DNA from: Deltaproteobacteria bacterium
GTDB taxonomy: Bacteria; Myxococcota; Myxococcia; SLRQ01
Direction: 5' to 3'
Assembly (NCBI GenBank): GCA_007130885.1
Contig: SLRQ01000021.1
Span: 34,413-98,412, forward strand
DNA: 64,000 bases
Under the pieces are notes generated by a model. That model was not told where the DNA came from. It did not search any database and saw only the letters and a program-made list of their open reading frames with translations. Positions 36,496-44,540 of the stretch are shown here, piece after piece. Position numbers and translations under genes: made by a program. Every line of letters starts with the position of its first letter. The first letter of the stretch is position 1.

Positions 36496-37908
36496 ATGAC
36501 AGACAAGCCAAGACTTCGTTTCGCTCCCTCTCCCACGGGCTACCTTCACATCGGCGGCGCGCGAACCGCTCTATTCAACTGGCTCTACGCCCGTAGACAT
36601 GGTGGCACATTCATCCTTCGAATAGAGGATACGGACAAGAGCCGAAGCACAGAAGAGTCTGTCGAGGCCATCTTCGACGGCATGCGCTGGCTGGGCCTGG
36701 ACTGGGATGAGGGCCCCTACCGCCAGACCGACCGCTTGGACATATACCGGGAGCACGCCGAGCGCCTAATAGAGAAGGATCTTGCCTACCGGTGCTACTG
36801 CACCAAGGAAGAGATCGAGGCGCAGCGGAAAGCGCAGCTCGAGGCCGGTGCATCCCAGTTCCGCTACACGGGCCGCTGCCGAAAAAGACCGGACCACCCC
36901 GATCAGCCGTGCGTCATAAGAGTACGGATGCCCCAAAGCGGGGAGACGAAATTCGAGGACCTCGTAAAGGGCGCCATAACCACCTCGCATGAAACCATTC
37001 AGGACGAGGTCATTCTGCGGCCGGACGGCATACCGTTATACAACTTCGGAGCGGTGGTGGATGACGCCACGATGGGGATCGACATCGTGGCGCGTGGAGA
37101 CGACCACGTAAACAACACCGCTAGGCAGATTCTTATTTACCAGGCGCTCGGCTACGAGCCTCCCCGCTTCGCCCATCTACCCATGATACTGGGACGAGAT
37201 AAGCAACGGCTGTCCAAGAGACACGGCGCGGTAAGCGTCACTTGGTATCGAGAGGCGGGCTATCTGCCCCATGCCATGGTCAACTATCTGGTGCGCCTGG
37301 GTTGGTCCCTGGATGACAAGACCGAGATCTTCTCCTTGGATGATCTTCTGCGGGATTTCAGCTTCGACAGGGTCGGCCAGTCAGCGGCCATTTTCGACCC
37401 GGACAAGCTTCAATGGATCAACCATCACTGGATGATGGAAAGCAGTGGCAGGGAGCTTGCCGCGCCGCTGGCGGAGCAGTTGGCGAAACTCGGTGTAGAT
37501 GCCCACGGCGACCCACGTCTTGAAAGACTGGCGGAGCTGTTCAAGGCACGGACCAAGACCCTTGCGGAGATGGCGGAAAGAGCGCGAGTCTACCTCTCCG
37601 AGGGGGTCGGCGAGTATCAAGCGAAGGCCAAGCGAAAGTTTCTTGTGGAAGCGTCTCGCCCACACCTCGAGGCCATACGTGAACGTCTTGAAAAAGAACC
37701 GCCCGAAGGCATAGACGAGTGCGGGCTCGAGGAGTGGATGCGAGAATATGCCGAATCGCGCTCGGTCGGCCTCGGCAAGGTAGCTCAACCGCTTCGCGTG
37801 GCTCTAGTCGGCGGCACGGCCTCGCCTGGCATATGCGAGACCATCGCACTGGTGGGGCGTGACGAGTCAATTCGACGCATTGAAGCTGCTTTGCAGGTAA
37901 TAGAGTGA
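36496..37908 (+). CDS. gltX: Glutamyl-tRNA synthetase
   Basis: 470 aa class I synthetase. HIGH-type motif is HIGG at 18-21 (APSPTGYLHIGGARTALFNW); the KMSKS-type motif is KQRLSKRHG from Lys236. The N-terminal catalytic part reads FILRIEDTDKSRSTEESVEA. Charges tRNA-Glu; many non-enteric bacteria also use it to make Glu-tRNA-Gln. Overlaps the next gene by 4 bp (GTGA). Confidence 0.97.
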   Translation: MTDKPRLRFAPSPTGYLHIGGARTALFNWLYARRHGGTFILRIEDTDKSRSTEESVEAIFDGMRWLGLDWDEGPYRQTDRLDIYREHAERLIEKDLAYRCYCTKEEIEAQRKAQLEAGASQFRYTGRCRKRPDHPDQPCVIRVRMPQSGETKFEDLVKGAITTSHETIQDEVILRPDGIPLYNFGAVVDDATMGIDIVARGDDHVNNTARQILIYQALGYEPPRFAHLPMILGRDKQRLSKRHGAVSVTWYREAGYLPHAMVNYLVRLGWSLDDKTEIFSLDDLLRDFSFDRVGQSAAIFDPDKLQWINHHWMMESSGRELAAPLAEQLAKLGVDAHGDPRLERLAELFKARTKTLAEMAERARVYLSEGVGEYQAKAKRKFLVEASRPHLEAIRERLEKEPPEGIDECGLEEWMREYAESRSVGLGKVAQPLRVALVGGTASPGICETIALVGRDESIRRIEAALQVIE

Positions 37909-38654
37909 ACCGGGGACATCACCGCAATCCGCTGAAACGCCTTTGGGACGAAGTCCGTCCGACCTTGAGCGGCATGGACCTCGCCAGCTTCGTCATACCG
38001 ATCTCCGCGTGTGTGGTGCTGTTGCTGTCACGCTACCACGGTGGAAGGGGTGCTTTTCGAAGAGTGATAGGCGACCGGCTGATGGAGTGGCCTCTCGCCG
38101 AAATACATCCACACCTCTACTGGTTCGGCGCGTCCTTTTTGCTGTACGGCCTCATTCCGCTGATCATCGTTCTGCTGCTGCCCAGGGAGAAGCTAAGCGA
38201 GTACGGTCTCGGCCTAGGTGACTGGCGGTTCGGGCTGTACCTGGCCGCCATATTTTTCGTCGTCATGGTGCCGGCCGTAGTAGTGGTTTCCAGGCTTTCG
38301 GACTTCGCCACGACCTACCCCTTGGCAAGGGGCGCACTAAACTCCTGGACGCACTTCGGAGTCTATCAGGGCGGTTACGCCCTGTACTTCGTGGGCTGGG
38401 AGTTCCTATTCCGAGGGTTTCTTCTTTTCGGCATGTATAAGAGGATCGGCAATCATGCCATTTGGGTCCAGCTTATACCCTTTGTGATCATGCATGCCGG
38501 AAAGCCGGAGCTCGAGGCGTACGGTTCGATAATAGCCGGCATCGCGCTGGCCATGCTTGCGATTAGAACCCGTTCGTTCTGGTATGGCGCTCTGTTGCAC
38601 GCGGCCGTGGCAACCACCATGGATGTCGTTGCGAGCTGGAACCGGGTTGGGTGA
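37905..38654 (+). CDS. CPBP-family intramembrane metalloprotease
   Basis: 249 aa, GTG start overlapping the gltX stop. Roughly six to seven hydrophobic segments. Family motifs: WEFLFRG stands for EExxxR, but the first Glu is Trp, so only Glu-x3-Arg remains; FVIMH matches FxxxH; LLHAAVATTMD is the third motif. CPBP/Rce1 proteins cut prenylated or peptide substrates in the membrane. Loss of the first Glu makes activity uncertain. Its 3' end overlaps the convergent matrixin by 92 bp. Confidence 0.82.
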   Translation: MNRGHHRNPLKRLWDEVRPTLSGMDLASFVIPISACVVLLLSRYHGGRGAFRRVIGDRLMEWPLAEIHPHLYWFGASFLLYGLIPLIIVLLLPREKLSEYGLGLGDWRFGLYLAAIFFVVMVPAVVVVSRLSDFATTYPLARGALNSWTHFGVYQGGYALYFVGWEFLFRGFLLFGMYKRIGNHAIWVQLIPFVIMHAGKPELEAYGSIIAGIALAMLAIRTRSFWYGALLHAAVATTMDVVASWNRVG

Positions 38655-39378
38655 AAATCGTGCCGCGGGAGGAAACTCGCTCCGGGCTCGGCTGCAAGCC
38701 GTCATCCGCGGGGTAGAGAAAGCGCAACCCCTCCCTATCGGTAGCGGATAAATCCCGCATCCAGATATCCCCGTAGCCGATGGTCGAACGCATCGCGGAA
38801 GGATTGCTTCTGGCGTGCTCAAAGCCCAGAGCATGGCCGAGTTCGTGAGTTGCTACCCCCTGGACATCCACCGGTCCCCTGCCGTCGGGGTCACGCCTCG
38901 TTCGCTCGTCGAGAGCAGCAAATCGGTATTGAACCGCATTGAACACGATGTCGACGTGCAGAAGCTCTCCAGTAGTCCTCTCATAGGTCCGCAGGGTAAC
39001 TGCGAACGCGCCCGGCTGATGGCGCCAGCTCTCCGTTTCGAACAAGATGGAATTTACGTTTCTAGAAGGATCGTCCCGGTCGTAGCCGGCCCGTGGGGGA
39101 GGCTCTCCCGGCGAGGCCGCATCGATTCGCACTTCCACGGCGGACCCCTCTACCGTACTCCACGACGCGGCTGCCGCCCGAAGAGCTTCCAGCAAGCCAT
39201 TGGAACAAGGTAGTGCTTCTGAATCATTTTCTGGAAGGTACGCGATGAAGCGCAACTCACCGGGCTCCGCCCAGCGAATCATGCGGCCTTCCAAGTCCGT
39301 CGCTATCTGGTAAGCCTCGACAGGTAGAGTAGCGAATAGGGCTACCACGCAAACAGATAATCCTCGGCAGGTGAGCAT
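38563..39378 (-). CDS. Second matrixin-family zinc metalloprotease
   Basis: 271 aa from the ATG at 39378 (39396 also possible). Signal peptide MLTCRGLSVCVVALFATLPV. Zinc motif HELGHALGFEHA with His178, Glu179, His182 and His188, then NPSAMRSTI as Met-turn. Unlike the 34801 matrixin it has no MYXO-CTERM tail. Its last 30 residues (RHPWWLPRPRATERHTRTNG) are basic and low quality and lie opposite the CPBP gene, so the original stop may have been lost by a small mutation. Confidence 0.8.
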   Translation of the reverse strand: MLTCRGLSVCVVALFATLPVEAYQIATDLEGRMIRWAEPGELRFIAYLPENDSEALPCSNGLLEALRAAAASWSTVEGSAVEVRIDAASPGEPPPRAGYDRDDPSRNVNSILFETESWRHQPGAFAVTLRTYERTTGELLHVDIVFNAVQYRFAALDERTRRDPDGRGPVDVQGVATHELGHALGFEHARSNPSAMRSTIGYGDIWMRDLSATDREGLRFLYPADDGLQPSPERVSSRGTIFTQPGSSSQRHPWWLPRPRATERHTRTNGF

Positions 39379-39458
39379 CGAGGGCTCAACCAACATCGTA
39401 TGCCGTTACATCCCGAATCGGCCCGGCTGAAACTAGAAACGGATTCTTTGGATCGTTT

Positions 39459-39486
39459 TTGACTTATCGATTTTAGCGGATAAACT
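39459..39486 (+). promoter_or_regulatory. Sigma-70-type promoter for the MshEN genes
   Basis: TTGACT at 39459-39464 and TAAACT at 39481-39486, 16-bp spacer, in an AT-rich patch unlike the surroundings, 31 bp before the start codon of the first MshEN gene. AGGAAGGA follows as ribosome site. Confidence 0.6.
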
Positions 39487-39517
39487 TAAGCGATCCCTTA
39501 TAGGAAGGAATACCACC

Positions 39518-40261
39518 ATGGCAAAGAAAAAGCTGGGGGAGATGCTCATGGAGAGAGGGCTGATCGACGAGGATCAGCTCTCCGCGGCTCTCGCTTATCA
39601 AAAGCAGTGGGGCCAGCGCATCGGGACAGCGATGCTGACCAAGGGGTTCATCACCGAGGATCAGCTTTGTCAGGCTCTATCTGATGAGCTCTCTATTCCT
39701 CTTTGCGATCTCTCCGAAGCGAACCTGCAAACCGAGGCAAGAGATCTGCTCAAGGCCGATTTTTGCGAAACAAACGATCTGTTTCCCATCTCAATCGAGC
39801 AGGACGGAAGGCGGCGCATGCTTCTTTGCGCCATGTCCGATCCGCTCAATATGACGGCAATCAACGAGGTCGAGTTCACGACCAGCCTCAAGCTAAAACC
39901 CGTAATCTCCTCACCTACCCAGATTCAAAGCGCCATTCGTCACTACTATCTGGGAATCAACACGCGCATCCCGAAGCTCTCGAAACCTAGCGACGGTTCG
40001 GCCGCCCATGAAGAAGAGATGGATCTTGTCCGGTCTTCGTCACCGGAGCAGGCCGCCCCGCAGCCAAGGCCCAGGGATGCCTGGGATACCGGCTGGCAAC
40101 CGTCCGAGGAGAGAAACCTCACTGCCGAACACGAGGCTCAAACGAACGAGCGGCTGGACAAATTAGAGAGGATGCTGCTGGCTCTCATCCGGGTATTGGC
40201 CACCAAGGGTCAGATCACCAAGGAAGAGTTCAACAAGGCCGTCAAAACGGTGAAGCTCTGA
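39518..40261 (+). CDS. Stand-alone MshEN (GspE N-terminal) domain protein
   Basis: 247 aa. Two repeats of the MshEN type: LGEMLMERGLIDEDQLSAAL (residues about 6-25) and AMLTKGFITEDQLCQALSDE, then LFPISIEQDGRRRMLLCAMSDPLN and the second half to about 150. A linker rich in Pro/Glu leads to a helix at the end (NERLDKLERMLLALIRVLAT). MshEN domains in type II/IV assembly ATPases bind c-di-GMP or partner proteins; no ATPase domain is present. RLGxxL-x-xG c-di-GMP consensus reads QRIGTAMLTKGF. Probably a regulator of pilus, secretion or motility functions. Confidence 0.85.
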   Translation: MAKKKLGEMLMERGLIDEDQLSAALAYQKQWGQRIGTAMLTKGFITEDQLCQALSDELSIPLCDLSEANLQTEARDLLKADFCETNDLFPISIEQDGRRRMLLCAMSDPLNMTAINEVEFTTSLKLKPVISSPTQIQSAIRHYYLGINTRIPKLSKPSDGSAAHEEEMDLVRSSSPEQAAPQPRPRDAWDTGWQPSEERNLTAEHEAQTNERLDKLERMLLALIRVLATKGQITKEEFNKAVKTVKL

Positions 40262-40446
40262 GCCGTGAACGCCCTACGGGGATCAACGCCTTCTCCAGCA
40301 CATGCAGCGGTTCGCGGTGAAAGCCGGTGTCTTCAAGCCGGTGCCTTCACGCTTGCGGATTCCGGACGAATCTGATTATGGTGAGCCGTCTCTTCGACTT
40401 ACTTTGATCGGGGACTGTCCGTGGGTTTCTAGAAAGGGAGCGGGGA

Positions 40447-40944
40447 ATGATTGGCAAGCTCAAGCTAGGGGAACTTCTCGTCAAGGAGAAGAAGCTTACC
40501 TCGACGCAGCTAACAGAAGCTCTCCAGGTTCAAATGGTTTGCGGTGGCCGCCTCGGTACAAACCTGCTCGAGTCGGGCTTCATAACCGAGCAAGCATTGA
40601 ACAAGACGCTTAGCGAGCAGCTAGGCATGTCGACTGTCGGCTCCGCCGAACTCATAGACGTTCCAAAGTCCGTGATAACGAAGCTGGGCCGTGCGGAGGC
40701 GGAGAAGTATCAGGTGATTCCTTTCAGGTACAAGAAAGAGGAACGACGGCTGGATGTGGCGCTGGTCGATCCCGCCCAGCTTTCAGTGGTTGAGGAGCTT
40801 TCTTCCCAGACGGGTCTGACGGTCGAGCCCCACCTCGCAACCGAGGCAGCAATCAGCCACGCCTTGGAGCGTTACTACGGCATCACCTCGGACCGTCGAT
40901 ACGTCACGGCGCCGTTTACGGAACTCCATGCTTCGGGCGTGTAG
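40447..40944 (+). CDS. Second stand-alone MshEN domain protein
   Basis: 165 aa. Same fold as the upstream gene, without the linker and helix: KLGELLVKEKKLTSTQLTEAL, GGRLGTNLLESGFITEQALN (this copy keeps the RLGxxLxxxGFI c-di-GMP consensus), VIPFRYKKEERRLDVALVDP, ISHALERYYGI. AAAGGGAGCGGGGA precedes the ATG. 185 bp after the first; probably a duplicated pair. Confidence 0.86.
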   Translation: MIGKLKLGELLVKEKKLTSTQLTEALQVQMVCGGRLGTNLLESGFITEQALNKTLSEQLGMSTVGSAELIDVPKSVITKLGRAEAEKYQVIPFRYKKEERRLDVALVDPAQLSVVEELSSQTGLTVEPHLATEAAISHALERYYGITSDRRYVTAPFTELHASGV

Positions 40945-41025
40945 TGGCGGAGTCCTCCTGGGCCGCGTTTGAAGTCCGGAATGACGGTATGTACGGGAAG
41001 GTTGACACTCACATAGAATCCCCGC

Positions 41026-41124
41026 ATGCCCGAGAGCTTCGTAGCCATTGACTTCGAGCCGGCCGATTCCTCGCCGGACAGCGCCTGCGCACGCATCATG
41101 CTCGCCGCGCAAACCACCGTCTAG
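41026..41124 (+). pseudogene. Remnant of a DEDDh 3'-5' exonuclease (DNA polymerase III epsilon-like)
   Basis: A 32-codon frame reads MPESFVAIDFEPADSSPDSA then CARIMLAAQTTV and stops. The start matches the first exonuclease motif of COG0847-type enzymes (FVAIDFETA...SAC), with the two metal-binding acids Asp and Glu in place, but the rest of the 170-200-residue domain is missing. TTGACA lies upstream at 41011-41016, a possible relic promoter. Too short for usual ORF finding. Read as a truncated gene. Confidence 0.6.
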
Positions 41125-41399
41125 GTTCTTCTCCAACCGCGCCTACTTGCACCCTCCGCTCCAGTCTCGTAGTGTGCTCGGCACCTTGGAAAAGCGCCTC
41201 GCGTGACTCCTCATGGGAGAACAGCCCAAGAGTTATGGGCGGGCGCACGGAATAGGGTTGTTCGAGACGCCTCTCTTCATGCGTTGATACCGGTAGAGTG
41301 CGCCAATACGTCTATTGGCCATACAACGTCTACGAGCGAACGCGCTACTACCGGCGAGCAGGGCGCCAAACCCGCACCAAAGACACAAGAGAAAGTTCC
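41125..41399. other. Non-coding stretch before the KamA-like gene
   Basis: No convincing frame on either strand. It may be the decayed remainder of the exonuclease plus the promoter of the next gene, but I recognise no continuing homology. Confidence 0.4.
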
Positions 41400-42650
41400 A
41401 TGAAAACGAAAGCCAGCGAAACTGGAGACAGAAGAGACGTATCCCGGAAGAAGGCCGAGAAGTTTCGGCAATACGCGGTGGACTATCTTGATGCGAAGAA
41501 GAGTGTTCCCACCGGTTTCGATCTGGCGCCGACCTTCGAAAAACGCAAAGAGCTCATAAAAGCGAAGTTCGGAGCCTCGGAGGAGGATTGGCTGAACTGG
41601 AAGTGGCAGCTCTCCAATCGGTTTTCGGATGTATCGGCTCTCGAGCAGATCTTCTCTCTCTCGGCAAAGCAGAAGGAGGACTTTTCTCGGATTCAGGCGG
41701 AGTTTCGCTGGGCGTTCACCCCCTACTTCGCAAGCCTAATGGATCACGAAGACGAGAGCTGTCCTGTCAGGAAGCAGATGCTCCCCGACATCCGGGAGAT
41801 GGCGATGACCGGCGTCGCCGACTTCTCCGGTGAGGAGTACAGCTCACCGGTCGAGAACCTGGTCCGCTGGTATCCGGATCGAGTCGCCGTGCACGTAACG
41901 AACGTATGCGCGGGCTTTTGCAGACACTGCCTGCGCCGTCGCAAAATCGGCGAGGTCGACAAGGCCACACCAAAGGACAACATCGGGGAGATTCTCGATT
42001 ACCTCCGAGCCAACCCGGAGATACGTGATGTGCTCTTGACCGGAGGGGATCCCTTCACTTTTTCCACGGAGAAGTTGGACGAGCTTCTCTCCGCGCTCGA
42101 CGAGATAGAGCACATAGAAATCAAGAGAATCGGCAGTCGAGCTCCAATCGTGCTTCCCCAGCGTGTGGACGAAGAGCTTTGCGAGATGCTGTCGAAGCAT
42201 CATCCGCTATTCGTCAACGTTCAGGTGAACCATCCAAAGGAGCTGACCGCGGACAGCGCAAGGGCCCTCGATCTATTGAGCAGGGCGGGCATACCTCTTC
42301 ACAACCAGTCGGTGCTGATGCGAGGCATCAACGACTCGCCCGTCATCATCAAGGCACTTGGCCATGAGCTCTTGAAGGTCAGGGTGCGGCCCTACTACCT
42401 CTACCATTGCCAGGGGACCATCGGGATCGAGCACTTCCGCACGCCGGTCGAGACCGGAATAGAGATCCTGGAGGAGCTGCGAGGCTATACGACGGGCCTT
42501 GGAATCCCAAGCTACATCATCACGCCGCCGGGCTTCGGCAAGACGCCTCTCGGACCCGAGTACCAGATCTCCTCGGGCGACGGCTACGTGCTCCTGCGTA
42601 ACTGGGAGGGCATAGTCTATCGCTACGAGAACCCGCGACCGGTCGATTAG
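41400..42650 (+). CDS. KamA-family radical SAM aminomutase with altered substrate site
   Basis: 416 aa from the ATG at 41400, the usual KamA length. Radical SAM Cys170, Cys174 and Cys177 (CAGFCRHC), VLLTGGDPF, and the PLP lysine Lys381 (GFGKTPLGPEYQ) are in place. Lysine 2,3-aminomutase (Clostridium) holds lysine with Asp293 and Asp330; here these positions are Gln338 (YHCQGTIG) and Thr375 (SYIITPPGFGK). Glutamate aminomutase has Lys and Asn there. So this is a PLP-dependent aminomutase, but lysine is an unlikely substrate. One residue is deleted before the PLP lysine compared with GGGGK. Neighbours give no clear clue. Confidence 0.85.
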   Translation: MKTKASETGDRRDVSRKKAEKFRQYAVDYLDAKKSVPTGFDLAPTFEKRKELIKAKFGASEEDWLNWKWQLSNRFSDVSALEQIFSLSAKQKEDFSRIQAEFRWAFTPYFASLMDHEDESCPVRKQMLPDIREMAMTGVADFSGEEYSSPVENLVRWYPDRVAVHVTNVCAGFCRHCLRRRKIGEVDKATPKDNIGEILDYLRANPEIRDVLLTGGDPFTFSTEKLDELLSALDEIEHIEIKRIGSRAPIVLPQRVDEELCEMLSKHHPLFVNVQVNHPKELTADSARALDLLSRAGIPLHNQSVLMRGINDSPVIIKALGHELLKVRVRPYYLYHCQGTIGIEHFRTPVETGIEILEELRGYTTGLGIPSYIITPPGFGKTPLGPEYQISSGDGYVLLRNWEGIVYRYENPRPVD

Positions 42651-42782
42651 ATCTGGAGGCCGCGGCCGTCTATCTAGGCCGCGGGGGTCAGCGGGCGTGG
42701 GGGGCCGATGGAAGTAAGGACGTCGGTAGTGGGTCGAGGCTCATCCGGGTGGGACTGAAGAAATGACCCACGCTTTGGCTGG

Positions 42783-42802
42783 GTTCCGGCTTTCGCCGGA
42801 AC
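42783..42802. repeat. REP-like short palindrome
   Basis: Perfect 8-bp stem GTTCCGGC / GCCGGAAC with a TTTC loop. The core CCGGCTTTCGCCGG resembles small dispersed palindromes of many proteobacteria. Only one copy is seen in this window. Confidence 0.5.
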
Positions 42803-42857
42803 GGCGAGCTTGGGGATTTGGGGATGACATGACGCGAGTCACCGATACCCATGAGCA

Positions 42858-42897
42858 GCAGAGTTCCACCGTGCTCTTGTGGCGGGGGGAACTCTGC
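42858..42897. repeat. 10-bp inverted repeat
   Basis: GCAGAGTTCC (42858-42867) and GGAACTCTGC (42888-42897) pair perfectly around a 20-base loop. Could fold in RNA or bind a dimeric regulator; lies about 205 bp before the flavoprotein gene. Confidence 0.5.
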
Positions 42898-43103
42898 GCG
42901 TCGGCGTGAAGCAGGCGAGATCGGCGTGTACCCGTACCGGTACGAGTGCCTCCCTCGATGTCCTTGCCGGAGGCGGCTTAGCCGCTGTGGGCAGACGCTC
43001 TCCCGCATATGAGACGCCTTCTCAATGAGGGTTTGGGGGCCGCTTCGGTATGGTCCGGACATTCGACTGGCACCCCATCGGGATCCCTGGCTATTCTCCC
43101 GGC

Positions 43104-44444
43104 ATGGATTGCATCGTCGTCGGCGGAGGGAGCGCGGGAGCCTTCACGGCCTGGCTGCTCGCAAGAAAGGGTTTCGAGGTGATGCTCGTCGAGCAGAGAA
43201 GCCGTGGGCAGGCCGGGGCGAGTTGGCACAACGACGTGGAACGAGACATCCTGGACGAGATGGGCCTGGGCGCACCGCCGCAAGGCGTGATCGTACAGCG
43301 ACCCAGCCGCTTCACGATGACCACCGAGTGTGGATCAGTCAGGCATGAACTAAGCCCCTTCCCTGCCATGGTGGTGGACATGTCGACGCTCGTCCCCTGG
43401 CTGCTCGACCGAGCCGAGTCGGCCGGAGCAAGCCTTCGATTCGAGACTCCGGCCACGATCGGCCGGTGGAACGGTCAGGTCCGGGAGGTTCACGCCGGCG
43501 AGGAGGTCATCGCCGCGAGGGTGGTCGTCGACGCAAGGGGTAATAGTGCGGCCATCGGATCCCCGGAGTCGGCCGTGCGGCCTGTGCTCGACCTCTGCAA
43601 CGCATATCAAGCCGTCTACGAGATCTCCGCCCTCTTACAAGCCCGCCAGTTCATGCTGTCACACGGCATCACGAGTGATGAGATTCTGTCGACGGCCGCC
43701 GTCGAGGGCGGCTTCTCCGTGTTCCACCTTTGCATCTCGGAGGAGCGGAAAGAGGTCGCGCTGCTCGCGGCCTCTCAGCCGGCTCTCGGCAGGCGCTCCG
43801 GGAAACGAATCGTGGAGGACTTCGCGGCGACCAATAGCTGGGTGGGAAAACGTCTGTCCGGCAGCGGCGCGCCGATCCCGCTTAGGCCGACGGCCGGTTC
43901 ACTGGTAGAGGACGGCCTGGCCCGCGTGGGTAACGCCGCGGGACAGGTCTTCCCCACGACCGGCAGCGGCGTGGTGCTCGGGTTCAGAGGGGCCATGCTG
44001 GCGTCCGAGGCCATCGACAACGCCCTTCGCATCGCCCGGCCGGCTCGGAAAGAAACTCTGTGGAGCTACAACGCGGCCTATCAGACGGGCCCCGGAGCCA
44101 TAGGCGCAGCGTATCAGCCGCTCCGGTACCTCGTCTCGTCACTGTCCAATAAGCAGGTCCGAGACTTGCTGCTGGCCGGAATCGTTAACTCCGAGAGCAT
44201 CCGCTCCGCCTACGAGCACCGAAAATACCCGGCTGGCCCCGAGGTTTTCGGCAGGGCTCTCGGCAGCCTACCGAAGCTTGTCCCTTTGCTACCCTGGCTG
44301 GTCCGCGCCCTCGCGATGAGCGCGTTGCTCGAGCGCCACTACAGGCTCTTTCCGCTCGACCCAAGAGATTTTCCGAAGTGGGCCGCCACAACGGAAAGGT
44401 TGATGTACCGAGCCGCGACACCTGCTCGACAGGTGCTGCTATAG
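43104..44444 (+). CDS. Geranylgeranyl-reductase-like FAD-dependent oxidoreductase
   Basis: 446 aa from the ATG giving MDCIVVGGGSAGAFTAWLLA; the ATG at 43050 is an alternative, and neither has a good ribosome site. FAD loop GGGSAG and acidic end (VMLVEQ) are intact; VVVDARGNSA and ARVGNAAGQVFPTTGSGVVLG (the GD/FAD ribityl region) place it in the geranylgeranyl reductase / FAD-monooxygenase superfamily. The C-terminal 110 residues are helical. Substrate unknown: isoprenoid reduction, hydroxylation or halogenation all fit the fold. Confidence 0.76.
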   Translation: MDCIVVGGGSAGAFTAWLLARKGFEVMLVEQRSRGQAGASWHNDVERDILDEMGLGAPPQGVIVQRPSRFTMTTECGSVRHELSPFPAMVVDMSTLVPWLLDRAESAGASLRFETPATIGRWNGQVREVHAGEEVIAARVVVDARGNSAAIGSPESAVRPVLDLCNAYQAVYEISALLQARQFMLSHGITSDEILSTAAVEGGFSVFHLCISEERKEVALLAASQPALGRRSGKRIVEDFAATNSWVGKRLSGSGAPIPLRPTAGSLVEDGLARVGNAAGQVFPTTGSGVVLGFRGAMLASEAIDNALRIARPARKETLWSYNAAYQTGPGAIGAAYQPLRYLVSSLSNKQVRDLLLAGIVNSESIRSAYEHRKYPAGPEVFGRALGSLPKLVPLLPWLVRALAMSALLERHYRLFPLDPRDFPKWAATTERLMYRAATPARQVLL

Positions 44445-44540
44445 CGTAACTTCGTGCCTGGAGCCGCAACTCCGTTTGGAAGATGCCGCCCGAACAAGTG
44501 CCCGCCCGCGCAGCGTCGATCCAGAATCACGATCTCTAGT

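Larger units (their letters stand above)
42651..43103. other. Structured non-coding region
   Basis: No credible gene. Three hairpins: CCGCGGCC ... GGCCGCGG just after the kamA stop (42658-42685, terminator-like without T-run), GTTCCGGC-TTTC-GCCGGAAC at 42783-42802, and GCAGAGTTCC ... GGAACTCTGC at 42858-42897. Confidence 0.5.

Noticed and set aside
42688..43062. Minus-strand frame in the kamA-flavoprotein gap
   Set aside because: Crosses all three hairpins, no ribosome site, Pro/Arg/Ser-rich as expected for a random frame.
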